The notes beneath the pieces are model-generated. The model was not told the origin of the DNA. It saw nothing but the letters and a program-made list of their open reading frames with translations, and did no database searches. The translations under genes were made by a program, and so were the position numbers. A DNA stretch of 64,000 nucleotides, from contig CABYTF010000001.1 of NCBI GenBank assembly GCA_902521725.1, forward strand, positions 186,001-250,000, given 5' to 3'. Source of the stretch: an uncultured Gammaproteobacteria bacterium. GTDB taxonomy: Bacteria; Pseudomonadota; Gammaproteobacteria; GCA-002705445; GCA-002716945. This document shows positions 53,445 through 64,000 of the stretch, one piece after another (the first letter of the stretch is position 1; the number at the start of each line of letters is the position of its first letter).

Positions 53445-54381
53445 GGTGATTATCAAATAGTATTGACATAATTGCCATCCTAACAGAGATACCATAGGAC
53501 ACCTGATTTAGTATTACAGAGTTAGGACCATCTGCAACTGAAGATTCTATCTCTACACCCCTATTGATTGGGCCCGGGTGCATTACAATGACATCCTTCT
53601 TAGCTAATTGCATTCTAGATTGATTCAATCCATATTCATCATAGTAAGTATCTAATGATATAAGTGCATCGTGCATTCTCTCTTTTTGTAATCTAAGCAT
53701 GATTATTACGTCGGAATAGCTTATTCCTTCGCTCATATCCTCAAAATATTTCACATTCATCTCGGTATAATTATCAGGAATTAATTTTTTAGGACCCACA
53801 ATATTAATTTGTTTTGCTCCAAGCGTGTTAAGTGCAAAGATTAGTGATTTAGCAACACGTGAATGGAGAATATCACCGACAATAGAGATTTTTAAGTCCC
53901 CAAATGAGCCTTTATGTCTCTTTATTGTAAACATATCTAACATTGCCTGAGTAGGATGCTCGTTTGATCCATCTCCTGCATTTATTACAGCTATATCATT
54001 GCTAACTGACTCAGCTATAAAATGTGCTGTTCCTGGAACAGAGTGCCTGACTACGAACATATTACACTTCATCGCTTCGATTGTCTTTATCATATCAATG
54101 ATTGACTCACCTTTAGATGTAGATGAGTTGGCAATATCTATATTTATAAAATCTGATGATATTTTTTTTGTTGCTAATTCAAAGGTTGTTTTAGTTCTAG
54201 TACTAGGTTCAAAAAAAAGACTTGCCACAACCTTGCCAGTGTATTTAATAATCTCAGAGTTATCATGAAACTCTTCTGCTCGATTGATGATATCTTCAAT
54301 GATAGATTTTGGCAGTTTATTTATATTTAAGAGATGTTTTAGCTTTCCATCTGAAAGTTGAATATCATGATTAATTTTCAT
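53434..54381 (-). CDS. pyrB: Aspartate carbamoyltransferase catalytic subunit
   Basis: A 315-residue ATCase catalytic chain. The carbamoyl-phosphate site is FFEPSTRTKTTFELA, and NAGDGSNEHPTQAMLDMFT and VMHPGPINRG are conserved aspartate-site regions. It carries out the first committed pyrimidine step. No pyrI, pyrC or pyrR-like gene is next to it, whereas a dihydroorotase-like pyrC follows it in Pseudomonas. It abuts ruvX with no gap. Confidence 0.96.
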   Translation of the reverse strand: MKINHDIQLSDGKLKHLLNINKLPKSIIEDIINRAEEFHDNSEIIKYTGKVVASLFFEPSTRTKTTFELATKKISSDFINIDIANSSTSKGESIIDMIKTIEAMKCNMFVVRHSVPGTAHFIAESVSNDIAVINAGDGSNEHPTQAMLDMFTIKRHKGSFGDLKISIVGDILHSRVAKSLIFALNTLGAKQINIVGPKKLIPDNYTEMNVKYFEDMSEGISYSDVIIMLRLQKERMHDALISLDTYYDEYGLNQSRMQLAKKDVIVMHPGPINRGVEIESSVADGPNSVILNQVSYGISVRMAIMSILFDNHHAS

Positions 54382-54807
54382 TTAGTCCATAATATTTTCA
54401 TTGATCCAGCTTTGCAAGATAATAGAAGCAGATATATCATCATAATCAGAATATTTTTTTCTAGTGAAACCCAGATTTCTCATTTCAGCAAAATCATTTT
54501 TCGCGAGTTCACTTGAAAGCTGCTCATCGAATAAAATAACTTTAATGGATGGATTAACCTTATTCTTTAGACTAGTCACAAAATTATTAATTTCATCATG
54601 AATCTTGCTCTTTTTTCTACCGACGCGACTAGGAAATCCTACTATGATTTTATCTATGTCCCATTCTTCAAGTATCTTATCAATCTCATCGATATAGTTA
54701 TTATAAATAATCTTCAATGGTCTTGATTTATTTGTTACTTTCTGTGCTATAGCGACTCCTGTTTTTTTAATTCCATAATCAATACCAAGATAAAATTTAT
54801 CTGCCAT
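54382..54807 (-). CDS. ruvX: YqgF/RuvX family nuclease
   Basis: A 141-residue RNase H-fold protein. The first catalytic aspartate is in LGIDYGIKKTGVAIA; FDEQLSS and a C-terminal DDISASIILQSW supply the other acidic residues. In E. coli the protein processes the 5' end of 16S rRNA and has been called a putative Holliday junction resolvase. It lies five bases after gshB and directly before pyrB. Confidence 0.94.
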   Translation of the reverse strand: MADKFYLGIDYGIKKTGVAIAQKVTNKSRPLKIIYNNYIDEIDKILEEWDIDKIIVGFPSRVGRKKSKIHDEINNFVTSLKNKVNPSIKVILFDEQLSSELAKNDFAEMRNLGFTRKKYSDYDDISASIILQSWINENIMD

Positions 54808-54812
54808 TTCTA

Positions 54813-55748
54813 TTATGTATAATAGTTGTCAATATTTTTAATGAGCTCATTAGCTATTTTCGAGGGTAATCGGTTACCAATTTGTTGTATCCCAGTTGGA
54901 GAAGTAATATTAATCTCGGTAATATAGTCTCCTATCATATCTACACCAGCAAAAAATATCCCGTGATAACTCAAATAAGATGCAACTTTTTCTATATTAG
55001 GCAGGTACTTTTTTTTAAGAGTTTTGATCTCATACATTCCACCGTTTGCGAGATTTGCAATAAAGTCTCCCTCAGGTGGATATCTAGTTAAGATATTTTT
55101 TTCTATTATTCCATTATAAATTATAATTCTATTATCGCCATTTTTTATCTCATTCAAATACTTCTGAGCCATAACTATCCCATTATTCTGGATGTAACTA
55201 GATATTAAGTATTTGCTATTATCTGATAAGCTGAGTTTGATTATTCCTTGACCTCCCATCAAATTCATTGGTTTTAGTACAATAACATCATGCAGCTTAA
55301 GAAAATCATTAATTTGTTTCGAGTCGGATGAAATTATTGTAGGTATTTTAGGCATTGATAATTGACATCCCAGAACTTTCTCATTGAATCTTATAAGGGA
55401 TTCTGGAGAATTAATCACAAGCGTATCTTGATATTCTAATTCTCTTAGCATTTGAAGAATAGAGATATATTTTTGATCAACTGGAGGATCTTTTCTAAAA
55501 AAAATACAATCTAATTTATTAAGATTCATTCTTTTACTATTTTTCTGCACATATTTTTTCTTTTTTAAAGAGATAATTTCTAAGTCACACAAGCTGCCAA
55601 AAACATTATTTGAATCATAATTAATTGAATCTGCAATAATCAGCTTGATTTTTGCTTTTCTCTGGAGATTCTTAATAATTGCAACTGTCGAGTCTTTTGA
55701 AAAATCAATCTCATCAATAGGGTCCATGTATATACCAATGCTATACAT
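54813..55748 (-). CDS. gshB: Glutathione synthetase
   Basis: A 311-residue ATP-grasp ligase that adds glycine to gamma-glutamylcysteine. The start IGIYMDPIDEIDFSKDST is typical, with FFRKDPPVDQKYI, the ATP-binding VLKPMNLMGGQGI and TEINITSPTGIQQI at the C-terminus. It follows gshA after one base, completing the glutathione pathway. Confidence 0.97.
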   Translation of the reverse strand: MYSIGIYMDPIDEIDFSKDSTVAIIKNLQRKAKIKLIIADSINYDSNNVFGSLCDLEIISLKKKKYVQKNSKRMNLNKLDCIFFRKDPPVDQKYISILQMLRELEYQDTLVINSPESLIRFNEKVLGCQLSMPKIPTIISSDSKQINDFLKLHDVIVLKPMNLMGGQGIIKLSLSDNSKYLISSYIQNNGIVMAQKYLNEIKNGDNRIIIYNGIIEKNILTRYPPEGDFIANLANGGMYEIKTLKKKYLPNIEKVASYLSYHGIFFAGVDMIGDYITEINITSPTGIQQIGNRLPSKIANELIKNIDNYYT

Positions 55749-55749
55749 A

Positions 55750-56982
55750 TTATTCTAAGTTAAAGAGCTCTTTTGCAGCAGAGAGAATCGCTAATCTAGC
55801 AATTACCCCATATACATAGTACCTGTTAATTTGAGAGTCAACAGGTGTGCTCATATCAGGCGAAATACAAATATCGTTTAGTGGTATAGGATGAAATATC
55901 ATTCCTGGGGAGTTAAGGTTTTCATTATTAGCTTTGTTTTCATGAGCCCTATAAAAACCTCCAATGAGGTAATTCGAAAATGAATATATTACTGGTTCAG
56001 CAACACTATTAGTGTTCTTGATTTCTTCAAAAGAGTAGACACCCTCTTGAAGTATAACTCTGTTAGGAATAATATTTCCTTTAGAGGAGAGCATTTTATT
56101 CCTTTGCTTCCTATTAAGATTTCTTATTTGATTGATATTATCTATGGTAATGACACCCATTCCATATGTACCTGAATCAGCTTTTATGATTATATATGGT
56201 CTCTCATCAATATTATATTTCTCATATTTTTCCGAGATAATTTTAAATAATTTCTCTGCATTGTAAATCAAACATTCTTCACCTTTTTTCGTTTTGAAAT
56301 CTATTTCTCCGCAATTTCTAAATTCAGGTTCAATAAGCCATGAATCAAAACCAAGAAGCTTACTAAAGTTGCCACACACATTGCTATAATAATTAAAGTG
56401 TTCAGATTTTAATCTAGAAGTCCATCCGATGTTCTTGGAGGGCAGAATTACTTGTTTTACATTATCAAGAAAAGAAGGGATACCCGATGATAAATCATTA
56501 TTTAGCAAAATCGCATCTGGAATAAATCCATCATATTCAAGCAATGAGTTAGTATTCTTAAATTTATTGTCATTAATACTTGGTTTGGATACCTTTACTT
56601 CATATCCTGCTTTTTTAATCAGTGATGATAAGTAGCTTAAGCTTTCTTGATAATGTAAGTTTCTAGTATGATCTTCAGGAATAATGAGAATTCTATCAAT
56701 CCTAGTTTTTAAACTATCCAAAGAGTGCTTTACAGCTGTAATATACAATGACTCGAAATCTTTATTCAAATTATTAAATCCCGCTGGGAACAGATTCGTA
56801 TCTACAGGGGAAATTTTGAATCCAGAATTTCTAATATCAATTGATGAATAAAATGGTGCAGGATATTTTAACCACTGATTTCTGAACCAACCTTCAATTT
56901 TTTGATGATGATCAATAATTATTTCATGAATATTTTCATGATTTTTTCTGTTGCTATAAACTATGTCTTGAAAGGATGTCAT
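55750..56982 (-). CDS. gshA: Glutamate-cysteine ligase, ferrooxidans-type
   Basis: A 410-residue ligase of the type first defined in Acidithiobacillus ferrooxidans (TIGR02049-like), distinct from the enteric and plant GshA forms. Recognised by EGWFRNQWLKYPAPFYSSIDIRNSG near the N-terminus (range about 33-57), ADSGTYGMGVITI and GGFYRAHENKANNENLN. It makes gamma-glutamylcysteine. It starts inside rsmE with a 29-base overlap and precedes gshB by one base. Confidence 0.92.
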   Translation of the reverse strand: MTSFQDIVYSNRKNHENIHEIIIDHHQKIEGWFRNQWLKYPAPFYSSIDIRNSGFKISPVDTNLFPAGFNNLNKDFESLYITAVKHSLDSLKTRIDRILIIPEDHTRNLHYQESLSYLSSLIKKAGYEVKVSKPSINDNKFKNTNSLLEYDGFIPDAILLNNDLSSGIPSFLDNVKQVILPSKNIGWTSRLKSEHFNYYSNVCGNFSKLLGFDSWLIEPEFRNCGEIDFKTKKGEECLIYNAEKLFKIISEKYEKYNIDERPYIIIKADSGTYGMGVITIDNINQIRNLNRKQRNKMLSSKGNIIPNRVILQEGVYSFEEIKNTNSVAEPVIYSFSNYLIGGFYRAHENKANNENLNSPGMIFHPIPLNDICISPDMSTPVDSQINRYYVYGVIARLAILSAAKELFNLE

Positions 56983-57685
56983 AATTATTTAAAAGTGTTA
57001 ATGCTGAAATACATGCTGTTTCAGTTCTGAGTATATTCACATTTATTGTTTTCGTTTTCCATCCATTTGCATCTAAACAATCAATTTCAAGATCATCGAA
57101 GCCACCCTCCGGACCAATTAGTAGAGTTATATCACTAGATTCTAGTTCTTCATACTTGAATTTATCACCGTTCTGATGAAGAAGGAACTTTGAAGAACTC
57201 TGATAAACGTTATCGAAATCACTCAATGAGACTGGACGAGATAGATTCATTATATCCAGTCTACCACACTGTTCTGTTGCATGAATGACTGTCTTCTCCC
57301 AATGATCCAGTTTCTTATCTACATTATTATATTGACTTCGTTGGGTATAAATGGGGATAAAGTTTGTAACACCTAATTCTACAGATTTTTGAATTATTAG
57401 ATCCATCAATTTCATATTAATTATTGAAACGCATAGGCTAATTTTCTTCGATCTATCTATCCCACTTTTAATCTCTTTTGATAGATTTAAAACAACTTGT
57501 TTCTCTTCAATAGATACTCTAGATAAACATTCTTGTCCCTTGTTATTAAATATAGAAATCGTCTCATTATTTTTTATTCTTAAAACATTCAATATCCTAT
57601 GAGAAAGATCCACCGAACATCTATGCATGTCAGATTTTAAATCTATAGCAAGGTAAATCCTATGAATTTTTTTTTGTTGCTTCAT
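56954..57685 (-). CDS. rsmE: 16S rRNA m3U1498 methyltransferase
   Basis: A 243-residue SPOUT methyltransferase. The SAM-binding knot is visible as LIGPEGGFDDLEID and VNILRTETACISAL; the N-terminal PUA-like part has RILNVLRIKNNETISIFNNKG. It methylates U1498 in the decoding region of 16S rRNA. The start near the family N-terminus gives a 26-base overlap with bioA upstream and a 29-base overlap with gshA downstream; both look genuine. Confidence 0.94.
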   Translation of the reverse strand: MKQQKKIHRIYLAIDLKSDMHRCSVDLSHRILNVLRIKNNETISIFNNKGQECLSRVSIEEKQVVLNLSKEIKSGIDRSKKISLCVSIINMKLMDLIIQKSVELGVTNFIPIYTQRSQYNNVDKKLDHWEKTVIHATEQCGRLDIMNLSRPVSLSDFDNVYQSSSKFLLHQNGDKFKYEELESSDITLLIGPEGGFDDLEIDCLDANGWKTKTINVNILRTETACISALTLLNNYDILSRHSL

Positions 57686-59015
57686 CTACACCTTCTTTCA
57701 TTATCTCAGATACAAAGGAGATCTCTTTTTTTGTAATCACGTAAGGAGGCATGAAATAAAGCACATTCCCAAGGGGGCGCATTAAAACATTATTTTTAAG
57801 ACCATGCAGGTAGGCTCTTATACCTCTTCTCTCTTTCCAGTCGTAGGAAAGCTTTCTCTTTTTATCCTTAATTAACTCTATTGCAAGGACCATACCTTTT
57901 TGCCTAACATCAGATACATGCGGGTGATCTTTAAGAGATTCAAAACATTTTTTCATATGAGCCGATAGTATTTTATTTTTTTTGATCACATTTTTATCTT
58001 TAAAAATATCGAGTGTTGCATTCGCGGCTGAACATGCAATAGGATTTGCTGTATAACTATGTGAATGCAAGAAAGCATTCAACTTTTCATATTCATCATA
58101 GAAAGCGTCATAAATATCATCTGTAGTCAGGATCGTTGAAAGAGTCATATATCCACCTGTTATGCCTTTAGATAAACAGATGATGTCTGGTGTAATTTTT
58201 GCTTGTTGAAATCCAAACATAGTCCCTGTTCTACCAAATCCTACTGCAATTTCATCTGCTATTAAATGAATGTTAAATTTACGACATGCCTCACTCAATA
58301 GCTCGAGATATTTATGATGATACATCCTCATATAACCCGCACATTGTATAAGCGGTTCAATGATTACAGCACATACTTCATGATGATTTTTTTTGATAGT
58401 TTGGTACATTTTATCAAACATGATCTCTACATGTTTTTCCTCAGACATATTTTCTGCTTTATTGTAGCTATCAGGAGAGTCTACTATGATGGTTTCTTTC
58501 AGAATGCTCTCATAAGTTTTCTTATACAAGTCAATGTTACTTACTGATAAAGACCCCAGAGTTTCACCATGATAACTATTTGATAATGCTATGAATTTAA
58601 CTTTAGATTTTTTCTTTTTATTCTGCCAGTAGTGATAACTCATCTTCATCGCTGCATCTATAGACGATGAGCCATTGTCAGTAAAGAAACATTTAGTGAT
58701 TTTAGGTGGCGTTAATTTTATTAACCTCTCTGAGAGATTTATAGCAGGCTCATGAGTAAAACCAGCGAGGAGGACATGCTCTAGCTGTGATAATTGATTT
58801 TTAATACTTTTATTTATATATGCATTTGAATGACCAAAAAGATTAACCCACCATGAGCTTATGGCATCAAGGTATTTTACTCCTTCAAAGTCGTACAACC
58901 ATACTCCCTTACCTGATTTGATTGGAATCATCGGGATTTTTTCATGGTCCTTCATTTGAGTACAAGGATGCCAAACAACTTTTAAGTCTTTTTTAACTAG
59001 CTGTGATGATTTCAT
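57660..59015 (-). CDS. bioA: Adenosylmethionine-8-amino-7-oxononanoate aminotransferase
   Basis: A 451-residue class III PLP aminotransferase of biotin synthesis that uses SAM as amino donor. BioA hallmarks: VWHPCTQMKDHE at the N-terminus, ISSWWVNLFGHSN, HLIADEIAVGFGRTGTMF, the PLP lysine in CLSKGITGGYMTLST and HSHSYTANPIACSAANA. No other bio gene is adjacent. It sits next to SAM-related ahcY and metK, which supports the SAM-dependent assignment. Confidence 0.96.
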   Translation of the reverse strand: MKSSQLVKKDLKVVWHPCTQMKDHEKIPMIPIKSGKGVWLYDFEGVKYLDAISSWWVNLFGHSNAYINKSIKNQLSQLEHVLLAGFTHEPAINLSERLIKLTPPKITKCFFTDNGSSSIDAAMKMSYHYWQNKKKKSKVKFIALSNSYHGETLGSLSVSNIDLYKKTYESILKETIIVDSPDSYNKAENMSEEKHVEIMFDKMYQTIKKNHHEVCAVIIEPLIQCAGYMRMYHHKYLELLSEACRKFNIHLIADEIAVGFGRTGTMFGFQQAKITPDIICLSKGITGGYMTLSTILTTDDIYDAFYDEYEKLNAFLHSHSYTANPIACSAANATLDIFKDKNVIKKNKILSAHMKKCFESLKDHPHVSDVRQKGMVLAIELIKDKKRKLSYDWKERRGIRAYLHGLKNNVLMRPLGNVLYFMPPYVITKKEISFVSEIMKEGVDEATKKNS

Positions 59016-59032
59016 AATTAGTTCGGTACTAA

Positions 59033-60355
<1,323 letters not shown>

Positions 60356-60358
60356 TCA

Positions 60359-61519
60359 TTAAATTGCAGATCTTAGTATATCAACCTTATCTGTTTGTTC
60401 CCATGTAAAATTTATATCATTTCTCCCAAAATGGCCAAATCCAGCTGTCGGTTTGTATTCAACATTGAGTAGATTCAGAGTAGTGATTATCCCATAAGGA
60501 GTAAGATCAAAAATATCATTAATAATACTAGATAATTTATCATCTGAGACAGTGCCTGTTCCAAATGTATTAACTAGTGTTGATGTTGGTTGTGCAACTC
60601 CTATTGCATAAGATATTTGAATTTCACATCTATCAGCAAGTCCAGCTGCAACGATATTTTTTGCAATATACCTTGCTGCATATGCCGCAGACCTATCGAC
60701 TTTAGAGGGATCTTTGCCTGAAAATGCTCCTCCACCATGTCTTGCCATACCGCCGTATGTGTCGACAATGATCTTCCTACCTGTCAGTCCAGAATCACCA
60801 AGTGGTCCCCCCTCAACAAAATTACCGGTAGGGTTTATAAAAATCCTTGTATTATCATTAATCAAATTTTCCGGAAGAACATCAAATATGATCTCTTTTT
60901 TTACATACTCTCTAAGATCTTCCAAACTTATATCATTGGAGTGCTGTGTTGACAAAACAACAGTATCTACGAATGTAGGCTTATCCTTTTCATATTGAAA
61001 TGTAACTTGGCTTTTGGCATCAGGTCTCAACCAACTCACAGCTCTAGTTTTTAAAAGATTTGTTTGTTTCTCAACCAAACGATGAGAATAATATATTGGT
61101 GATGGCATAAGAAACTCAGTCTCATTTGTGGCATATCCAAACATTAGACCTTGATCACCTGCTCCTTGATTTTTTTTCTCTTCTCGATCAACCCCCATTT
61201 GTATATCAGGCGATTGTTTCGTTAGTAATTTGATAATGTTGCATTCATTTCCATTAAAACCAAGTTCATTTGAGTTGTATCCTATTTCTAGAATAGTTTC
61301 TCTTATTAGTTCATCTATATCGAGATTTGCTTGAGTAGTTATTTCTCCGCCCACTACTACAGTCCCAGCATCATCAGCTTTACCCTTTACAAAAGTTTCA
61401 CATGCAACACGTGATTCTTTATCTTGTGAGAGAACATGATCTAAAATAGCATCTGATAAGTGATCACATAATTTATCTGGATGGCCAGGTGATACGCTTT
61501 CAGATGTAAAATAATACAT
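60359..61519 (-). CDS. metK: S-adenosylmethionine synthetase
   Basis: A 386-residue MAT enzyme. N-terminal [20 protein letters not shown] holds the ATP-binding histidine; [16 protein letters not shown] and [19 protein letters not shown] are family signatures. It makes SAM for bioA, rsmE, ubiE, metW-type and other methyltransferases, and for speD. It precedes ahcY. The 55-base gap upstream is too short for a SAM riboswitch and shows none. Confidence 0.98.
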   Translation of the reverse strand: MYYFTSESVSPGHPDKLCDHLSDAILDHVLSQDKESRVACETFVKGKADDAGTVVVGGEITTQANLDIDELIRETILEIGYNSNELGFNGNECNIIKLLTKQSPDIQMGVDREEKKNQGAGDQGLMFGYATNETEFLMPSPIYYSHRLVEKQTNLLKTRAVSWLRPDAKSQVTFQYEKDKPTFVDTVVLSTQHSNDISLEDLREYVKKEIIFDVLPENLINDNTRIFINPTGNFVEGGPLGDSGLTGRKIIVDTYGGMARHGGGAFSGKDPSKVDRSAAYAARYIAKNIVAAGLADRCEIQISYAIGVAQPTSTLVNTFGTGTVSDDKLSSIINDIFDLTPYGIITTLNLLNVEYKPTAGFGHFGRNDINFTWEQTDKVDILRSAI

Positions 61520-61574
61520 CTGTGCAGTTTATATTACAATCGAGTGGTAATAAAGCAGATGTTTATTCATATAA

Positions 61575-63257
61575 CTATTTCTTGAAATTTTTAATGAATT
61601 TTCTCTCATTATCAGATAATTTTTGACCTTCAGTATATCTATTTAGCAGGTCAAAATAGATTTTCTCTTTAGAACTCAGCTCTAATTGATGAAATATCTC
61701 TTTGATTGTAACTCTTGCAGAATCTTCAGACTTCTCATTTGATTCAAAAGAAACTATAGTTTTGATAGTCTCATTATTAGGAAATAACTTTAATAGATGT
61801 GCAGCTGTAAAATTCTTATTATGGCTAATTTCTTCTTTGATGATATCATAAATATTTATCAATGAGGTTTCTGAAATCATGTTCTTACAATCAAATTCTT
61901 CGACTAACCTTGGATATTCTATAAATAAACTTAGAAGTGTAAGTTCTTTGATATCAAATTCTTGATTCGTGTTCGATGAAGTTATTTTTTCTTTGTTGTT
62001 TGATATTTGGTTCTCCTTTGGTATCACATTTCCTGTTATTTCCTGTATCTCTTCTCTAAGTATATCTGTATACATGATATCGGGCATTTGATTGAGAACT
62101 TTCTTTGCTTCTAACGCGAAAGAGGTTTTTCCTTCTACAGTCTTAGTATCTTTATTAGATTTGAGATATTCAATTATGTATTGCGACAACGGCATAGAAT
62201 TATTTATTAAATTATCAAAATTTTCTCTATCAGTTTTAACATACGAATCTGGATCACACCCTTCGGGTAGAAAAACTAAAGATAGTTGTATTTCATCTTT
62301 TAACTCAGTTAGACAATTTGTTATGGCCTTCCATGCTGCAGATTTACCTGCAGTGTCACCATCAAAACAAAATATAATCTTATTTGTATACCTCTTTATT
62401 TTATTGAAGTGGTGCTTGGTAAATGCTGTTCCCAATGTGGCGACGCAGTTCCTTAATCCAGATTTATATAACCCAATCACATCAGTATATCCCTCAACAA
62501 TGATGACTGATTTTTCTTTGCTTATATCTTTTTTACATTCATACAGACCATATAGCTCAAAACTTTTGTGAAATAGCTTAGTTTCTGGAGAGTTTAAATA
62601 TTTAGCTCCTTCTTCTGAATTATAAACTCTTGCTCCAAAACCAATAATATTTCCAGTTGAGTTCCTTATAGGAAACATAATTCTATTTCTGAAACGGTCA
62701 TATGTTTTGTTATTAGATTTAACTATCAGTCCAGCCTCAACCGCATTATTCATAATTTTTTCTTTTGCGAACAAATTAGTTAGATCATCCCACTTATTAT
62801 TAGATAGTCCTAAGTGAAAAACATCTATCATATCTTGATCGATACCTCTGCTCATGAGGTAGGTCTTTGCTTTTGGGTTATTTTTCAGAGAACGACTATA
62901 AAAGTCAGCGGCAAGTTTATTTGATATAAAAAGGTTGTAGTGAGCGTCATTTTGTTTTGTCTTTTCTGGAAGCTCAAGTCCTGCTGTTTGCGCTAATTTT
63001 GTCAGTGCTTCAATGAAAGTAAGATTATCATGCTCCTGCAAAAATTTTATAGCATCACCGTGAGCACCACAACCAAAGCAATGATAAAATTGTTTTGAGG
63101 AAGAGACATTGAATGAAGGTGTTTTTTCGTTGTGAAATGGACACAGACCCTTAAAGTTAGCTCCATTCTTTGTAAGGTTAACTTTTTCTTTTATTACATC
63201 AACTATGTCGGTTGAAGACAGAACCTGATCAATGAATGCTCTATCAAAATTTGCCAT
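61575..63257 (-). CDS. dnaG: DNA primase
   Basis: A 560-residue primase. The zinc domain reads LCPFHNEKTPSFNV then FYHCFGCGAHGD (CHC2 type). The TOPRIM domain has VIIVEGYTDVIGL, ATLGTAFTKHH and ICFDGDTAGKSAAWKA with the metal-binding acidic residues. The C-terminal DnaB-interaction region is present but weakly conserved. It shares one base with the gltB stop. In most gammaproteobacteria dnaG lies between rpsU and rpoD; here it does not. Confidence 0.97.
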   Translation of the reverse strand: MANFDRAFIDQVLSSTDIVDVIKEKVNLTKNGANFKGLCPFHNEKTPSFNVSSSKQFYHCFGCGAHGDAIKFLQEHDNLTFIEALTKLAQTAGLELPEKTKQNDAHYNLFISNKLAADFYSRSLKNNPKAKTYLMSRGIDQDMIDVFHLGLSNNKWDDLTNLFAKEKIMNNAVEAGLIVKSNNKTYDRFRNRIMFPIRNSTGNIIGFGARVYNSEEGAKYLNSPETKLFHKSFELYGLYECKKDISKEKSVIIVEGYTDVIGLYKSGLRNCVATLGTAFTKHHFNKIKRYTNKIIFCFDGDTAGKSAAWKAITNCLTELKDEIQLSLVFLPEGCDPDSYVKTDRENFDNLINNSMPLSQYIIEYLKSNKDTKTVEGKTSFALEAKKVLNQMPDIMYTDILREEIQEITGNVIPKENQISNNKEKITSSNTNQEFDIKELTLLSLFIEYPRLVEEFDCKNMISETSLINIYDIIKEEISHNKNFTAAHLLKLFPNNETIKTIVSFESNEKSEDSARVTIKEIFHQLELSSKEKIYFDLLNRYTEGQKLSDNERKFIKNFKK

Positions 63258-64000
63258 TATGCGACTTTATTAATCACATTCTTCTTGATATCTTCCATTG
63301 ATGCATTTATTGGCTTAATTAATTTAATATTACTAATTTCATTTTTAAAATTCATTAATATTTCCTTAGCCTTGATACTTTTTGTTTCTTTTACGTAATC
63401 TTTGATAATCTTTTTAAAGTAACTGATTGCTGTCTTGTCAGCTCTTGAGAGCTCTACAAGTTCTACAGAGCTTTTGTTGAGGTTCTTATCTAACCTATGT
63501 GATTTATCATAAACAAAGGCAACTCCACCTGTCATGCCAGCTCCAAAATTGTTTCCAACCTCTCCTAAAATAGTTACAGAGCCTCCTGTCATGTATTCAC
63601 AACAATGGTCGCCTGCTCCTTCAATGGTAGCGATGGCACCTGAGTTTCTGACAGCAAATCTCTCACCCGCTTTACCTTCAGCGTAAAGTATGCCACCTGT
63701 AGCACCATATAGACATGTATTTCCAATGATACTATTTTTATCAGCAATATTTTTGAAAGGCGACGAAGCGTTGATAATTATTTTACCGCCAGACATTCCC
63801 TTACCGACATAATCGTTTGCATCCCCAGTAAGATGGATTTCAACACCACCTGCATTCCATACTCCCAGACTTTGACCAGCAGTTCCATTTAAATTTAACC
63901 TTATGGGTGTATTGGAGAAACCATGATTTCCATATCTTTTAGCTATCTCTCCTGAGAGACTAGCACCTATAGAACGATCAAGATTCTTTATGTCATATTC
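63257..64000 (-). CDS. gltB: Glutamate synthase large subunit, C-terminal part
   Basis: The frame is open to the window edge, so only the last 247 residues are seen. They are the GltS C-terminal beta-helix (GXGXG) domain: GTAGQSLGVWNAGG, LTGDANDYVGKGMSGGKIII, CLYGATGG, FAVRNSGAIATIEGAGDHCCEYMTGG and NFGAGMTGGVAFV. With a small subunit GltD it converts glutamine and 2-oxoglutarate to glutamate. The next gene downstream is dnaG, not gltD. It links functionally with the ammonium uptake operon at 31-34 kb. Confidence 0.95.
   Translation of the reverse strand, partial: EYDIKNLDRSIGASLSGEIAKRYGNHGFSNTPIRLNLNGTAGQSLGVWNAGGVEIHLTGDANDYVGKGMSGGKIIINASSPFKNIADKNSIIGNTCLYGATGGILYAEGKAGERFAVRNSGAIATIEGAGDHCCEYMTGGSVTILGEVGNNFGAGMTGGVAFVYDKSHRLDKNLNKSSVELVELSRADKTAISYFKKIIKDYVKETKSIKAKEILMNFKNEISNIKLIKPINASMEDIKKNVINKVA

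Noticed and set aside
61520-61574. SAM or SAH riboswitch upstream of metK-ahcY
   Set aside because: The 55-base gap is too short and has no recognisable stems.

Overview
The window is a dense, strongly AT-rich stretch of a bacterial chromosome. It holds about 70 protein genes, two tRNAs and almost no non-coding DNA. Many neighbours overlap by 1, 4 or 8 bases, and only two gaps exceed 150 bases (31116-31397 and 39451-39778). The gene set (ApaG, UbiJ/UbiK, HspQ, YggX, rpoZ-spoT order, cytochromes c4 and c5, MetX/MetW) points to a free-living, aerobic gammaproteobacterium with a streamlined genome, probably marine. A SUP05/Thioglobus-like lineage would fit the pyrophosphate-dependent phosphofructokinase and the ferrooxidans-type GshA, but the sequence alone does not settle this. 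I see no prophage, insertion sequence, CRISPR array, toxin-antitoxin pair or defence island.

Layout. 1-2.7 kb: serine-glyoxylate aminotransferase, hydroxypyruvate reductase and glycerate kinase, which together turn serine and glyoxylate into 2-phosphoglycerate. 2.7-9.3 kb: hemL-thiE (minus), rubredoxin and a MATE exporter, a 2Fe-2S ferredoxin, PlsC and a DUF255 protein. 9.3-13.3 kb: lgt-thyA-folA, then apaG, a Sel1 protein, a LETM1-like small protein and an unknown membrane protein. 13.3-22.7 kb: a plus-strand run gmk-rpoZ-spoT-ubiE-ubiJ-ubiB-uvrD-dctP. 22.7-25.4 kb: thrB-dctQ-dctM on minus, tail-to-tail with dctP. 25.4-30.9 kb: polA, cytochrome c4, dsbA, folD, tRNA-Arg(CCG) on minus, and cytochrome c5.

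31-34 kb is a nitrogen-assimilation locus. An NtrC palindrome and a correctly spaced sigma-54 promoter precede an outer-membrane barrel protein (TIGR02001-like), glnK and amtB, closed by a hairpin terminator. 33.8-39.5 kb: speE and speD (divergent), a HAD hydrolase, argS and priA. A 328-base gap upstream of priA carries three DnaA boxes within 35 bases and a Fur-like palindrome. 39.8-49.8 kb: HNH endonuclease, hemH, PPi-PFK, an M48 lipoprotein, rdgB, moaC, AsmA-like protein, mutY, yggX, tRNA-Phe, a TPR/2OG-oxygenase, hspQ and a TerB-like protein. 49.8-64 kb: one long minus-strand series gltB(end)-dnaG-metK-ahcY-bioA-rsmE-gshA-gshB-ruvX-pyrB-yggS-proC-yggT-metX-metW. It is rich in methionine/SAM and glutathione functions and looks like a condensed version of an arrangement I remember from Pseudomonas.

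No clearly new multi-gene system is visible. The most interesting signals are regulatory or structural: the NtrC/sigma-54 control of an operon that includes an uncharacterised barrel; several -10 boxes placed so that transcription should begin at or next to the start codon (leaderless mRNAs); the DnaA-box triplet; a tRNA-Arg whose acceptor end overlaps folD and has an unusual U73; and divergent active sites in the SpeD/SpeE pair and in the PriA zinc domain.
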